64,000 bases of DNA. It comes from Gymnothorax reevesii (Eukaryota; Chordata; Actinopteri; Anguilliformes; Muraenidae). Each line of letters starts with the position of its first letter. Positions within the stretch are counted from its first letter, which is position 1. The notes under the pieces were generated by a model, which was not told the origin of the DNA, searched no databases, and saw nothing but the letters and a program-made list of their open reading frames with translations. Below are positions 54,913-64,000 of the stretch, one piece after another. The stretch lies in the NCBI GenBank assembly GCA_029721435.1, contig CM056574.1, forward strand, positions 76,675,501 through 76,739,500. Direction: 5' to 3'. The position numbers and the translations under genes are program-made.

Positions 54913-55674
54913 AAACATCGGAAAAAAAAAAAAATCATTTTCCAGGTGAAAGGATGCTACTGCCTTATCATGGATTAGATAAGTATACATATATCAAAAA
55001 CAGTGATAATATATCATTGGGACCAAGTTTTCACCATTATTAACCCTTTTCTAGCATAATTATGATCCCATCATGACTCATATTTTGCTAAATGGTATAC
55101 AAGGCCTACACTGACACCACTGCAGGATTGTCAATTTGGAGATAGATGATAGATGAATAATGGTAGTTTTCAAAGCTACTTTTGCCTCAGTGGCATCAGG
55201 GCAGTATATAATCAGCTAGCTCAGGCCTAATGGTACACCTTACATTTTAAAACAAAGAACTCTCCTCTAATTGGAGGCCCTTTTTCACATTATTGATTTT
55301 CTCATTCCTGAAGTCCTTGACAAATGCTACTTCTAATCTTGATTAAATCCATACCAACATGAAGTTAGCAGGAAGAAACTTAGCTGAATGATACAATACA
55401 CATGTCCAGTTATGTGTTTTTGTTGATTATTGACAGGTAAGTTCATCCAAATGTATATTTAGCTCAAATGCAGATGTGTGTTGTGATCAGGCCCTATCAT
55501 TAGCATGCATGCAGCAGGGGCTCTTGCAACCATGCATGTCATTGAAGATTTATGTACTGTAGGCCCTACAAACTCATTTGTTGGAGATTTGGATCCTTGT
55601 TCTAGTGACAAATCTAGTCTTAAGACACAAACCTCCAAGACCTCTCCAGAAAATATCTACGCAAGATCCTTGAA

Positions 55675-56865
55675 ATGAAACCAGTCCATTGGGATATGGT
55701 GCATGTGGTTGGAGATAGGTACGATGTGAGCCAGGAAACAAGCCTGAAAGCCGAAGAGAGAATGCGGAGGCAGAAGGCAAAGAAAAAGTCGAAATTGTTC
55801 ATTCCGCACGACAACCTCAGAATTCCCCCATGGAAAGGCTTTCTAGACAATCAAAGCAACAAGCATAACCTTGAGGAATATCTTGGAAATTCATGGGCAA
55901 CACACACTGAATGGATTCCAGCAGGATGTGAAATGACACTTGGGCCTGCTAAGCATTTGTCGAGTCTTGGCGTCACGGAGTATGAACAGCTGGACTGTGA
56001 TGAGCATGAAGAAGCGTACACAAGGATATTTGCCCACATCAAGTTCGCAGCCTTGGAGCAGGGCTGCAGGAGAGCCGTTGTGTATGCCTCGGACACAGAT
56101 GTATTGCTACTTGGAATATACCATGCTCTACTGATAGAGGGTTTAAGAGAGCTCTGGATGCAGAAGCCAGACAAGAACATCCCATGTCATTGGATTGCAC
56201 ATTCCCTTTCCAGTAGATACTCCAGTTCGACAGGTTCAGCCATTCTGTCTGCCTATGCCCTGACTGGCTGTGACAGTGTCAGTTATATTTTCAATTGCGG
56301 TAAGAAACGTGCCCTGAAAGTTGCTCTAGAGTGTCATGATGATCTACAAGCCTTTTCTGGTTATGGAATGCCTGGATCAGATACAAAAATGTCTGATGCC
56401 ATCTATATGTCTGCCTGCAAGGAAATCAATGCACTCAATGGCCAGAAGGATTTTTCTGGGTCTCTGGATGACTTACGTTGCCAACTTTTCCGACTGAAGA
56501 AATCAGACATCCGTTCTTTGCCACCAACGAGTGATGCATTCCGGCTGCACCTAATGAGGGCATTGTATCAGATCATCATTTGGAAAAGGGCTACATCGAC
56601 TACACTCTCACTGCCACCGCCAACCGACTTTGGTAAAAGACCCCAGAATGGTTTCCTCCTTGCAACCAGGATGACAAAACCTCCAAAACCCAAATTGCAA
56701 TCAAGTAAATGCAACTGTCAGAAAGACAAATGCAGATCTTGTTGTCCTTGCCGAAAAGCAGATGATCTTTGTTCAATAAGATGCAAATGTAACGGGGACC
56801 CACGCCGATGTGCCTTAGCAGCAGAGAGGATGGAAAACAAGGAGACTGATTACCTAGTCAACTGA
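55675..56865 (+). CDS. PIN/FEN-like nuclease-region protein with C-terminal CXC cluster
   Basis: An intact 396-codon frame. Residues about 1-170 read like the second half of a FEN/XPG-type PIN domain: HVVGDRYDVSQETSLK near the start, an acidic DCDEHEEAY helix near 107, then VVYASDTDVLLLGIY near 140, where the acidic residues would bind metal. ALTGCDSVSYIFNCGKKRAL near 205 matches the helix-hairpin block of the family. Residues about 345-380 form a cysteine cluster, CNCQKDKCRSCCPCRK and CSIRCKCNGDPRRC, like Tesmin/TSO1 CXC repeats, suggesting DNA binding. The first PIN acidic residue is not in the frame; coding-like residues (DLSRKYLRKILE) precede the ATG back to a stop at 55621, so the 5' end may be lost or lie in another exon. 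It ends with TGA at 56863-56865. It lies centrally between the inverted repeats. Function in transposition or defence is unknown. Confidence 0.75.
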   Translation: MKPVHWDMVHVVGDRYDVSQETSLKAEERMRRQKAKKKSKLFIPHDNLRIPPWKGFLDNQSNKHNLEEYLGNSWATHTEWIPAGCEMTLGPAKHLSSLGVTEYEQLDCDEHEEAYTRIFAHIKFAALEQGCRRAVVYASDTDVLLLGIYHALLIEGLRELWMQKPDKNIPCHWIAHSLSSRYSSSTGSAILSAYALTGCDSVSYIFNCGKKRALKVALECHDDLQAFSGYGMPGSDTKMSDAIYMSACKEINALNGQKDFSGSLDDLRCQLFRLKKSDIRSLPPTSDAFRLHLMRALYQIIIWKRATSTTLSLPPPTDFGKRPQNGFLLATRMTKPPKPKLQSSKCNCQKDKCRSCCPCRKADDLCSIRCKCNGDPRRCALAAERMENKETDYLVN

Positions 56866-57712
56866 GACATCCAAACCACCTTCATCAATATGGTTTGCGC
56901 ATAGGTTGCGCCTTCACAGAGACTGAGGATCATTCCAAAAATGGCCGTACTTTTCTCATTGTTTCACCTTTCTTACTCTGTTGACAGCTGCAATTAGTCT
57001 GTATTGACTGTTGCCAATACAATGAAAATGTATGAATTCACCGGTCCAATCGGGAAGATCTGGCCTGTATATCAGGAGATAAGCAAATGATTGTGGGATC
57101 TTCCTTCATCTGTTCAAAATGTGTATACGTGCATTTAAATTTTCTAACATGTCTAATTAATGGGAAATTGTGATTTCGTGTTGTACTGATTACAATGTCT
57201 TATCAAAAGGCAGGAATTGGCAGGGTAACATACACAATGTATGATAAAAATTGAGTAATGCAAAGCAAAACAAAGTGTAGGCCTACTAGGTCCGTTCAGG
57301 TCAGTTTCTACGAATGTTGTTTTTCACAAATAACTTGACAATTTGCCGTTTTTAGGATAAAGGGTTGATGGGAGTCCTGGAATTTGGCCCAGGGGTTATT
57401 TGTTACAAATAACAATTCTTTTTCATGCTCTAGAGCCTTTAGTTAAAGTCAGCTTATAAAACTACAGTAGAAACAGTTACTGCACCACTTGACCTCAACG
57501 AATAAACGTCAATGAACTGGAAGTATTATTTGTAACAAGTAACCCCCCCCCACAAAATCCGCCACCTTTTCCCTTTAAATACTAGTATAGAAAACCATAT
57601 GTCCTGTTTACTAATGGTAAAAATAGTGCATGGAAATAAAAACACCATGTATTTCTTAACCTTAAGCTAATCAACAATTTTTCACTGAAAAACACCTTAT
57701 TTTGCCATTTTT

Positions 57713-58259
57713 CGGTTCTACCTCATCAACCTTTAAGGGTTAATCTAGAAAACCCTAGGCCACACCAGTTCTATCATACATTCAAAAACGGTCACATATG
57801 GGACTGTAAAAATGTGCATTAGTAGCTTTCAAATATCACATTTGATATGGCCTCCAGGGGGTAACTAGTGATTATACCCCCTAGATTTTAAGCAACCCCT
57901 TCCGCACGTGACCTTTTGACCTCTGGCTCTGCACTAAATGACCCCTCCAAAAAAATTTTTGCTTCAAGTTGTACCTTACCTTATCCCCTTCATGGTGATA
58001 CCAAGAAAGTTGGTTTTTGAATGAGACAAGTTGGTGAAATTAGCAAAACAGTTTCCCCTACCCCTAATTTTGAGGCCAATTTCCGTCAAGTCAAAAATGT
58101 AAAAATTCACCCCAAACGCCAATTTCGCAAGAGTGATGGCCGAGCAGGCCTCTTGAAATCCATGCAGGAGGGTCCAATCTATCAAAAAATACCATTGACA
58201 AAATTACGTCATGACCTGACTACCCTACTCTCAGGTCAGGGGCCCTGGCTCCCCTACTA
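57713..58259 (-). repeat. Right inverted repeat of the PIN/CXC element
   Basis: Reverse-complement partner of 54356-54912, ending GGCTCCCCTACTA before CAC. Confidence 0.93.
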
Positions 58260-58378
58260 CACAGGTTGGTGCCTGTACTTGACCAGTCCCACTGGTCATG
58301 AGAGCACACCTGCACCCATTAGGTTCTCACCACTATCCCCAACATGCACAAGGGTGCGAGGGCCCGTAATGTTTATTA

Positions 58379-61230
58379 GGGCCCGAGCACCAAATGGTGC
58401 GAGGACCCTCTTGTAATTGTAATGTTTATTATTAATATTTGGTTTTTTTTTTTTAACCGAAATTAATTGCATTTTTAAGGGCCTAAACGTGATCAAAAAC
58501 TCATGAAAATTGGCAGGCACATCAGACCTTGCAAAAAATTTTCTTTTTTGCAGGAAATGTATTTGTTCATGCCCCGGTGGCTCATTTTGGAACGCACTTG
58601 CTCGGATTCTGACGAAATTTGGTGGGGCCATAGTAGTCATAATGAAGTGTTTTGTTAATTAAAAAAAAAAAATTTTGTCTCACAGGAAGAGAGCTATGAG
58701 CTATTTTCTGAGTTTTTCCAGATTTTTCAAACAGATTTTTGAGGGCCTTACCATACTCGCAAACACACCAAACTTAGCACAGAGGTCAAAAGTATCAAGC
58801 TCTTCGAATTGATATCCGATTTGGCACTGGAAATGACAGTATGGCTCTATAGCGCCCCCTAATACATAATTGCATTTTTGAGGGCTTCACCATGCTCGAA
58901 AACTCACAAAATTTTGCAGACCTATTAATCTGATTGAAAGTTGTACTGAAATATAGGTTTGACAGATGGGCATGGCAAATTGGCATTAAGGCGCCCTCTA
59001 TAAAATTTCAATGAAGCAGCCCTCGCAGCCTGTTTAACCTACATGTCCGAAACTTTGGTGTTCATGTGGTTTATGCCGAGATCTAAAAAAAAAAGACACC
59101 TGGTGCCTTGACCTGGACTCGACAGGAAGTCCGCCATTTTGAATTGAAATGGCGACTTTTTTGGATTTTTCGCCATTCACATGCGTCGTTCTTTAACGAA
59201 GTTCTCCATGAGATTTTATCCGATCAACTTCAAATTTGGCGAATAATATCTAAAGACCTGGCCGATGTAAAATTGCGAAGCTTTTTTGGACTTCGTGGGA
59301 TTTGCCTGAAACTTTCCAAGCTCAATGAAATTGTCCTTCCAAGTATAAATATATGCTAACGTTAGACCGGGAGTGGCCAGGTGGCTCCACAACGCCCTCT
59401 AGATACGGCCATGTTGAGATTATAGTGCTTGAATGTTCATGAAATTTGTTGTGATCAATGGTGTGTCATTCTGGCCAATGGTCATTTTTTTTTACATTTT
59501 TTGGCCGAACAGGAAATGAGCTATGAGTCATTTCCTGTGTTTTTCCAAATTTTACGAACGCACGTTTCAAGGCCTTAGAATACTCCAAAACTTGCAAAAC
59601 ATTGCACAAATTTAATGTCATTCATTAATTGGCACTACATGTGGCATAATGGCTCTATAGCACCCCCAGTCATTTTTAAAAGAAATACCTTTTTGAGGGT
59701 CTACACATGCTTGTAAATTTACAAAAATCATCACACTCATGGAGCCCGGTTTTACAATTACTATGTTGTAGATTTTGTGCACAGGCATGTCAAAAAGATA
59801 TCATCGTGCCCTCCAGAAAATTTTTGCACTCCCCTCAGGAAACCACATTGTACACAGTCTAGCAATGGCCAATGCCTCTGAATGGACACCTGCACCCTTC
59901 AAGATTTTGCTGCCACCCCAACATGCATGAGGAGTGTGAGGGCCCTTTCAACATTTGTTGTTTATGGAAATTTTTTTGAAATTTTTTGGACAAACAGGAA
60001 GTGAGCTATGAGCCATTTCCTGCGTTTTTCCAATTTTTACGAACACACGTTTTAAGCCCTTAGAATACTCGAAAAGTTGCAGAACGTTCCTGAAATTATA
60101 CTTGTCTTCTCGTCTTCAATTTCATCCATCAATTTGCACTAAATGTGGCATAATGGCTCTATAGTGCCCCCAATCAGATTTTAAAAAGAATTGCCATTTT
60201 GAGGGTCTAAACATGCTTGAAAACTAAGAAAATTTTGTTCACGTATAAAGCCCCTCATGCGTAACACTATGACCAAAAGCTTACACATAGTTGTGGCAAA
60301 ATGGCATTACAGTGCCCCCTGGAAAATTTCAAAAAAGCAGCCCTCGCAGCTCAGTAAACCAACATGTACGAAATTCTGTGGACATGTGATTTATGCTGAG
60401 AGCAAAAAAAGTCTCTTGGTGCCATCGCCTAGCTTCAACAGCAAGTCCGCTATTTTTGATTGAAATTTTAACTTTTTAAAATTTTTCGTCATTAACAGGT
60501 GTCGTACTTTAACAAACTGCTCCAAGAAATTTTATCTGATCAACTTAAAATTAGGCGAGTGACATCAAAAGACCTTCACCTTGTGAAGGTTTTTTGGATA
60601 TATTGAACAATGTATCTGTGGCGTCACAGCAAATTTCAATGTATCGCCATGAAACAGGAAGTTGATTTTACTCTCACATACTTTGTCAGATTTGCCCAAA
60701 ACTTTTCAGGATTGATAATGGTCTCCTTCAAAGTATAAAAATATGCTGATATTTGATTGGGTGTGGCCAGGTGGCTCCACAGCACCCTCGAGCCGCAGCC
60801 ATGTTAAGATAAAAGCTCTTGAATGTCCATGAAATTTGGTGTGATCGTTGAATTTTTCATGCAAGGGTATGGTAATTCATTTGAAATTTTTTGGCCAAAC
60901 AGGAAGTGCGCTTTGAACCATTTCCTGCATTTTTCCAAATTTTATAAACACACGTTGGAAGGCCTTCGGATATTCCAAAGCTTGCAAAACGCTGCACCAA
61001 TTGTCAGTGTCTTCTGATCTTCAACGTGATATCCCAATTGGCATTTAATATGGCACGATGCCTCTGTAGCGCCGCCAAAAAATATTTTTTAAAGAATTGC
61101 CCTTTTGAGGGACTTAATATGCTTGAAAATTTACAAAAATCAACACACTCATGGAGCTTTTCGTTTTGCAATCCCAGATGAGATCAGAACTTTGTTCGCA
61201 GAAAAGTAAAAAACCCACAAAATCTGGACA
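58379..61230 (+). repeat. Fish repeat module, expanded copies
   Basis: Begins with the hairpin GGGCCCGAGCACC AAAT GGTGCGAGGACCC at 58379. GGCTCTATAGCGCCCCCT and AATTGCATTTTTGAGGG-type blocks recur near 58840, 59650, 60150 and 61045. A longer segment, ACAGGAAGTCCGCCATTTTG through GGCCAGGTGGCTCCACA and AAACAGGAAGTG, occurs at about 59110-59575 and again at about 60430-60965 with clear divergence. An end block AACATGCATGAGG followed by GTGAGGGCCC is at about 59922-59953. No coding frame is credible. Confidence 0.75.
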
Positions 61231-61529
61231 GTTTGTGTCAAATCATTTCATTGGGTAAGTAGAAAATGTATCGATAAGACTATTCATCACAAAGAAGATA
61301 AGCAAACTTGTCTTTTTTTCACAAATTGGCTGTTGAAATTAGGAGTAAAAGAAGTTATTTTCTGCCCTATCTACGGTGCAACTTCATTCTCGTACGTGGC
61401 GGCCGACTAGCCAATCACTCGCGAGTTTTAAGGAGCGGTCTCAAAGTGTCTAGTTTCTTCATTTTTTTGCCAATATGACATACAATTACGAAAGTTAAAT
61501 GCTGGATTCGTGAATTACAAGCAACAATA

Positions 61530-63032
61530 CCGGGTGGCCCAAAAAAAACCGAACCGACGTTATGCTGTCAATGTCACTGCATTTTGATGACAGAAAATGG
61601 GCACAACAATACGGAAACCGTTCAGTGGTGATTATCTACCTATGGTCTGTTCCATTATGATGTCATGCAATCTGTTTCCATGGAAACAAATAATTACAGG
61701 TACGTTTTATCATTTAAAACTGTGGTTTGAACAGTTGAACTCAGTTTCTCCAAAATGCCTCAGCTCAGTTTGCAAGAGCGTGTATTTCTTGTCGAGCAGT
61801 ATCACAAGAGTGTTCGTTTCAGTCGTGGACACAAGCTAAGTTTCAAATGGACCCTGGCGGCTTCTGCTGAACATTTCGCAAAGCTCCGCCCTGCAAATCA
61901 GCGTTATTCGAGCTGGTGAAGAAGTTTCACGAGAACTGAACTGTTGCTAACTTAAATAAAGGGAATTCCGGTCAGCCTCGCACTGTGAGAACCAACGGCA
62001 ACCATGGAGTAATCTTCGAAAAGATTCCGTTCCCCCAAGAAGAGCCAACGATGGATTTTGGGAGAACTAGGCATCGCCAGGAGCAGCGTCCAGTGGATAC
62101 TGATGGATCTTGGAGCACGTTCCTACCGCATACAGATGCTCCAGACACTCCAGCCCCAGGACCCAAGGCAGCGCCTATTTTGCCACTCGAATGCTAGTGC
62201 TGGCATTCCAAGAAAAACAGTTTCTCAAGAACATTTGGTGGATAGACGAATCCCACGTTTTGCTCAGCGGCCATGTGAACAAACAGAACATGCGTTTCCT
62301 CGATTGGCAGAAACCCGACGAGTGTTGCAGAAACCCCTCCACTCCGAGAAGGTCACAGTGTGGTGCGCCATCTCTGGTCATGGCATCATCAGTCCCTATT
62401 TCATGGAGGATCGTTGTGTTAATGCGTCACAGTCTCCGCCGACATCCACCGTGAACAAGTCATCGACAGGTTTGTTGACGACCTGAACTTGTTCTGTGAG
62501 CTACACGACATTCAAATGGGGGATCAGTGGTTTCAAGAGGATGGGGTGGTTTCATCGGTCGAGGGAATCTGGCCAATCTGGAGGAGCTGTTTCCTGGTCG
62601 ACTGATTTCGCGTGCCAGCGAATTCCCCTAACCACCACGCTCACTAGACCTTACTCCTCCTGACTTTTTCCAGTGGGGACATCTGAAGGAGTTTTGTTTC
62701 CGTGATCCAATGCCGAGGAGAATTCAAGACCTGAAGAACAATGTCACCCGGGTGATCAGGTCTGTCAGAAAAGACACATTCACATCACTCACGCAGCATA
62801 TCCGAAGACGGTTAGAAACATGCGTTGCTGCAAACAGCGAACACTTTGAGCATATTCTGGGCTAAAGTAAATTGTTATTTTCAAAGGGATGTTACATATT
62901 GTGCTTAAATATTTAAATAAATGTTATGTAGTTTGAATGGACAAAAATTTGCGTTATTACTCAGACTAATGGGGTGAAGACTACTTCAAGCCGGAAACGT
63001 TTCTTTGGTTCGGTTTTTTATGGGCCACCCTG
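61530..63032 (+). mobile_element. Mariner-like element
   Basis: The left end CGGGTGGCCCAAAAAAAACC and the right end (inverted) CAGGGTGGCCCATAAAAAAC both continue into CGAACC. TA stands on both sides (61528-61529 and 63033-63034). Length is 1503 bp. It carries a frameshifted transposase on the plus strand. Confidence 0.92.
61755..62865 (+). pseudogene. Mariner/IS630-family transposase, frameshifted
   Basis: The start MPQLSLQERVFLVEQYHKS begins at 61755. A helix-turn-helix region is spread over shifted frames (LGIARSSVQWILMDLGARSY near 62060-62130). Catalytic blocks follow: LKNIWWIDESHVLL near 62225-62265 (first aspartate), FQEDG near 62533 (second) and PPRSLDLTPPDFFQWGHLKE near 62630-62690 (third, an aspartate), with roughly 36 residues between the second and third. 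The C-terminus AANSEHFEHILG ends at the stop at 62863-62865. One stop precedes PPRSLDL and several frameshifts occur, so it is inactive. The RSxDLTPxDFFxWG pattern is that of mariner-type families, not Tc1. Confidence 0.88.
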
Positions 63033-63034
63033 TA

Positions 63035-64000
63035 CATGTCTACGGCATAGACTTAGTAGACAGCTAACGTGCCTAGCTAGGAAACGAAAAGTCATGGTAA
63101 CATTAATGCACATTTACACTTATCCCTCCAACTTTGAGGTTACACAGTTGGTTCTTAAGAGAAAAATACTTCTGAAGGCTTTTTCCTTTTCTTAACCCAT
63201 AAACTGTATAGTGTTAGCTGAGCAAATTGGCATTCATAGCATTTTTAGTTGGTGGTTTATTTCGTGTCAACGAACAGTGGCGTGCACAAATAGACGCTAG
63301 GTGGTGCTACAGCACTTGTCCCTTTGCCCTTTATCAATGAAAGTGCCCTTTTGAAATGTCGTTTTTTTCATGAGTATATTTATTATTATTATTATTAACA
63401 CTTTAGTGGGGCCAATGTTGAAATGATCTTTTAGAAAAGCTGTGTGATTAAAAACTACTGAAAAAATGCCCCGAAATGGGCTACCTAGTCACGCACTTCC
63501 GACCTCTCTTCCTTTGTCACGAGAACACGCGCGCAGTGTTTATGCGCTGCAGGAGCAGATCAGCTGAGCGACTGGAAGCTACAGTCTTGTGCTCCACCAG
63601 CCAGGTAACACACAGATCAAGTGAAATCGTACAGTTTGCCCTCGAAGCCCAACCTGTATTCATTTTGTTGTGCAGTAGCATGTCTCATACATAGTGACGG
63701 TCCACCGGCAGAAACACAGGGCCAGCAATAACCTCACTTTTCACTTCTTAATGACAGACACCTCTCGCAGTTTACCTCCCCGATTAGCAACCGTTGCTTA
63801 GACTGATTGGAGGAACCTACGAGAATCGAACTTGTTTTTGAAAGCTGTGTTATATATTGCACTACGAAATTATACGGCGTTTAACTTACTTCTGCACACC
63901 AATGGCTACGGAAAAAATATCAATAGCCTACTTCTTTATAATTTCTGAATTTGCGTAAATTAATTTGCGACGTTCATTGAGCAATTAGCCATGAGAATTC
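63035..64000. other. No gene recognised; possible hAT start
   Basis: CAGTGGCGTGCACAAATAGA at 63275 looks like a hAT left terminus, but no inverted partner appears before the window ends. A TTATTATTATTATTA run lies at 63380-63396. 63476-63694 is an unrecognised 72-codon frame. Confidence 0.4.

Larger units (their letters stand above)
54356..58259 (+). mobile_element. 3.9-kb long-TIR element carrying a PIN/CXC gene
   Basis: Inverted repeats of about 550 bp (54356-~54912 and ~57713-58259) begin TAGTAGGGGAGCC and stay about 90% alike by eye over their length. CAC stands on each side (54353-54355 and 58260-58262), a possible 3-bp target duplication. Deleting the element rejoins the repeat module smoothly (CGAAACTTTATCAC to AGGTTGGTGCC), supporting insertion. 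Inside is one intact plus-strand gene (55675-56865) and otherwise no coding sequence: 54913-55570 and 56870-57712 show no recognisable frame. No DDE transposase is visible. XPG-like nucleases have been described as accessory proteins in Academ transposons, so a link is possible but not shown. Confidence 0.85.
51386..58372 (+). repeat. Fish repeat module (GGGCCCGAGC...GAGGGCCC), interrupted
   Basis: Starting with the hairpin unit at 51386, the module runs through phrases such as AACAGGAAGTCGGCCATTTT, TCAACTTCAAATTTGGTACA and TAGCGCCCCCTGGTGGTAAC, and ends CCAACATGCACAAGGGTGCG followed by AGGGCCC at 58372. Removing the SINE (51607-51960), the hAT (52668-54151) and the 3.9-kb element (54356-58259) leaves a module of roughly 1.3 kb. 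No coding frame of its own is seen. The module's class is unknown to me. Confidence 0.65.

Noticed and set aside
63275..64000. Left end of a hAT element running out of the window
   Set aside because: CAGTGGCGTGCAC is suggestive, but no inverted partner or target duplication is visible, so it is not called as an element.

Overview
The window looks like intergenic, repeat-dense DNA from a ray-finned fish. The evidence is the repeat content: several Tc1/mariner copies with TA-flanked inverted repeats, hAT elements with 8-bp target duplications, a tRNA-derived SINE of the HE1 type, a 5S rRNA-derived SINE, a CR1 LINE whose ORF1 carries an esterase domain, an L1/Tx1-like LINE and a Ty3/Gypsy retrotransposon. 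I found no conserved host protein gene with a convincing exon structure. The species cannot be fixed from this sequence. Nearly every recognisable protein is a transposon product, and nearly all are broken.

Layout. 1-2536 is an almost exact copy of 10205-12736. About 6.8-17.95 kb is an old Gypsy element (gag, protease, RT/RNase H, integrase, LTR-like ends). It has been opened by a hAT MITE, a Tc1 (8275-9868), a non-autonomous hAT, an unclassified element, a LINE tail and a compact LTR element (15775-17035) with a perfect 5-bp target duplication. 18.9-22.6 kb holds an old Tc1 split by a TTAA-flanked MITE and a more complete Tc1 (21007-22619). 24.7-31.1 kb is an L1-like LINE on the minus strand, opened by a CR1 (25414-~29215), a Tc1-type MITE and a hAT MITE. 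31.5-37.5 kb holds a 2-kb terminal-inverted-repeat element, a 5S-derived SINE, a 548-bp foldback hairpin and a hAT.

37962-42745 and the element nested in it (38353-39702) have arms of about 360 bp, termini beginning TATGG and 6-bp direct repeats at their edges. 44.69-48.8 kb is another large element with arms of about 700 bp. From 51.1 to 61.2 kb the sequence is built from a repeat module that starts with a hairpin (GGGCCCGAGC...) and ends in ...GAGGGCCC. A SINE, a hAT with a zinc-finger-type N-terminal ORF and a 3.9-kb element have inserted into it. The 3.9-kb element (54356-58259) has inverted repeats of about 550 bp and one intact 396-codon gene joining a PIN/FEN-like nuclease region to a C-terminal CXC-type cysteine cluster. 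It is the best candidate here for something poorly described. The window ends with a mariner-like element (61530-63032).

The sequence reads as a layered insertion history, dated by which element interrupts which. Boundaries given with target duplications are exact; others are marked approximate. Family names come from motifs read by eye, without database searches.
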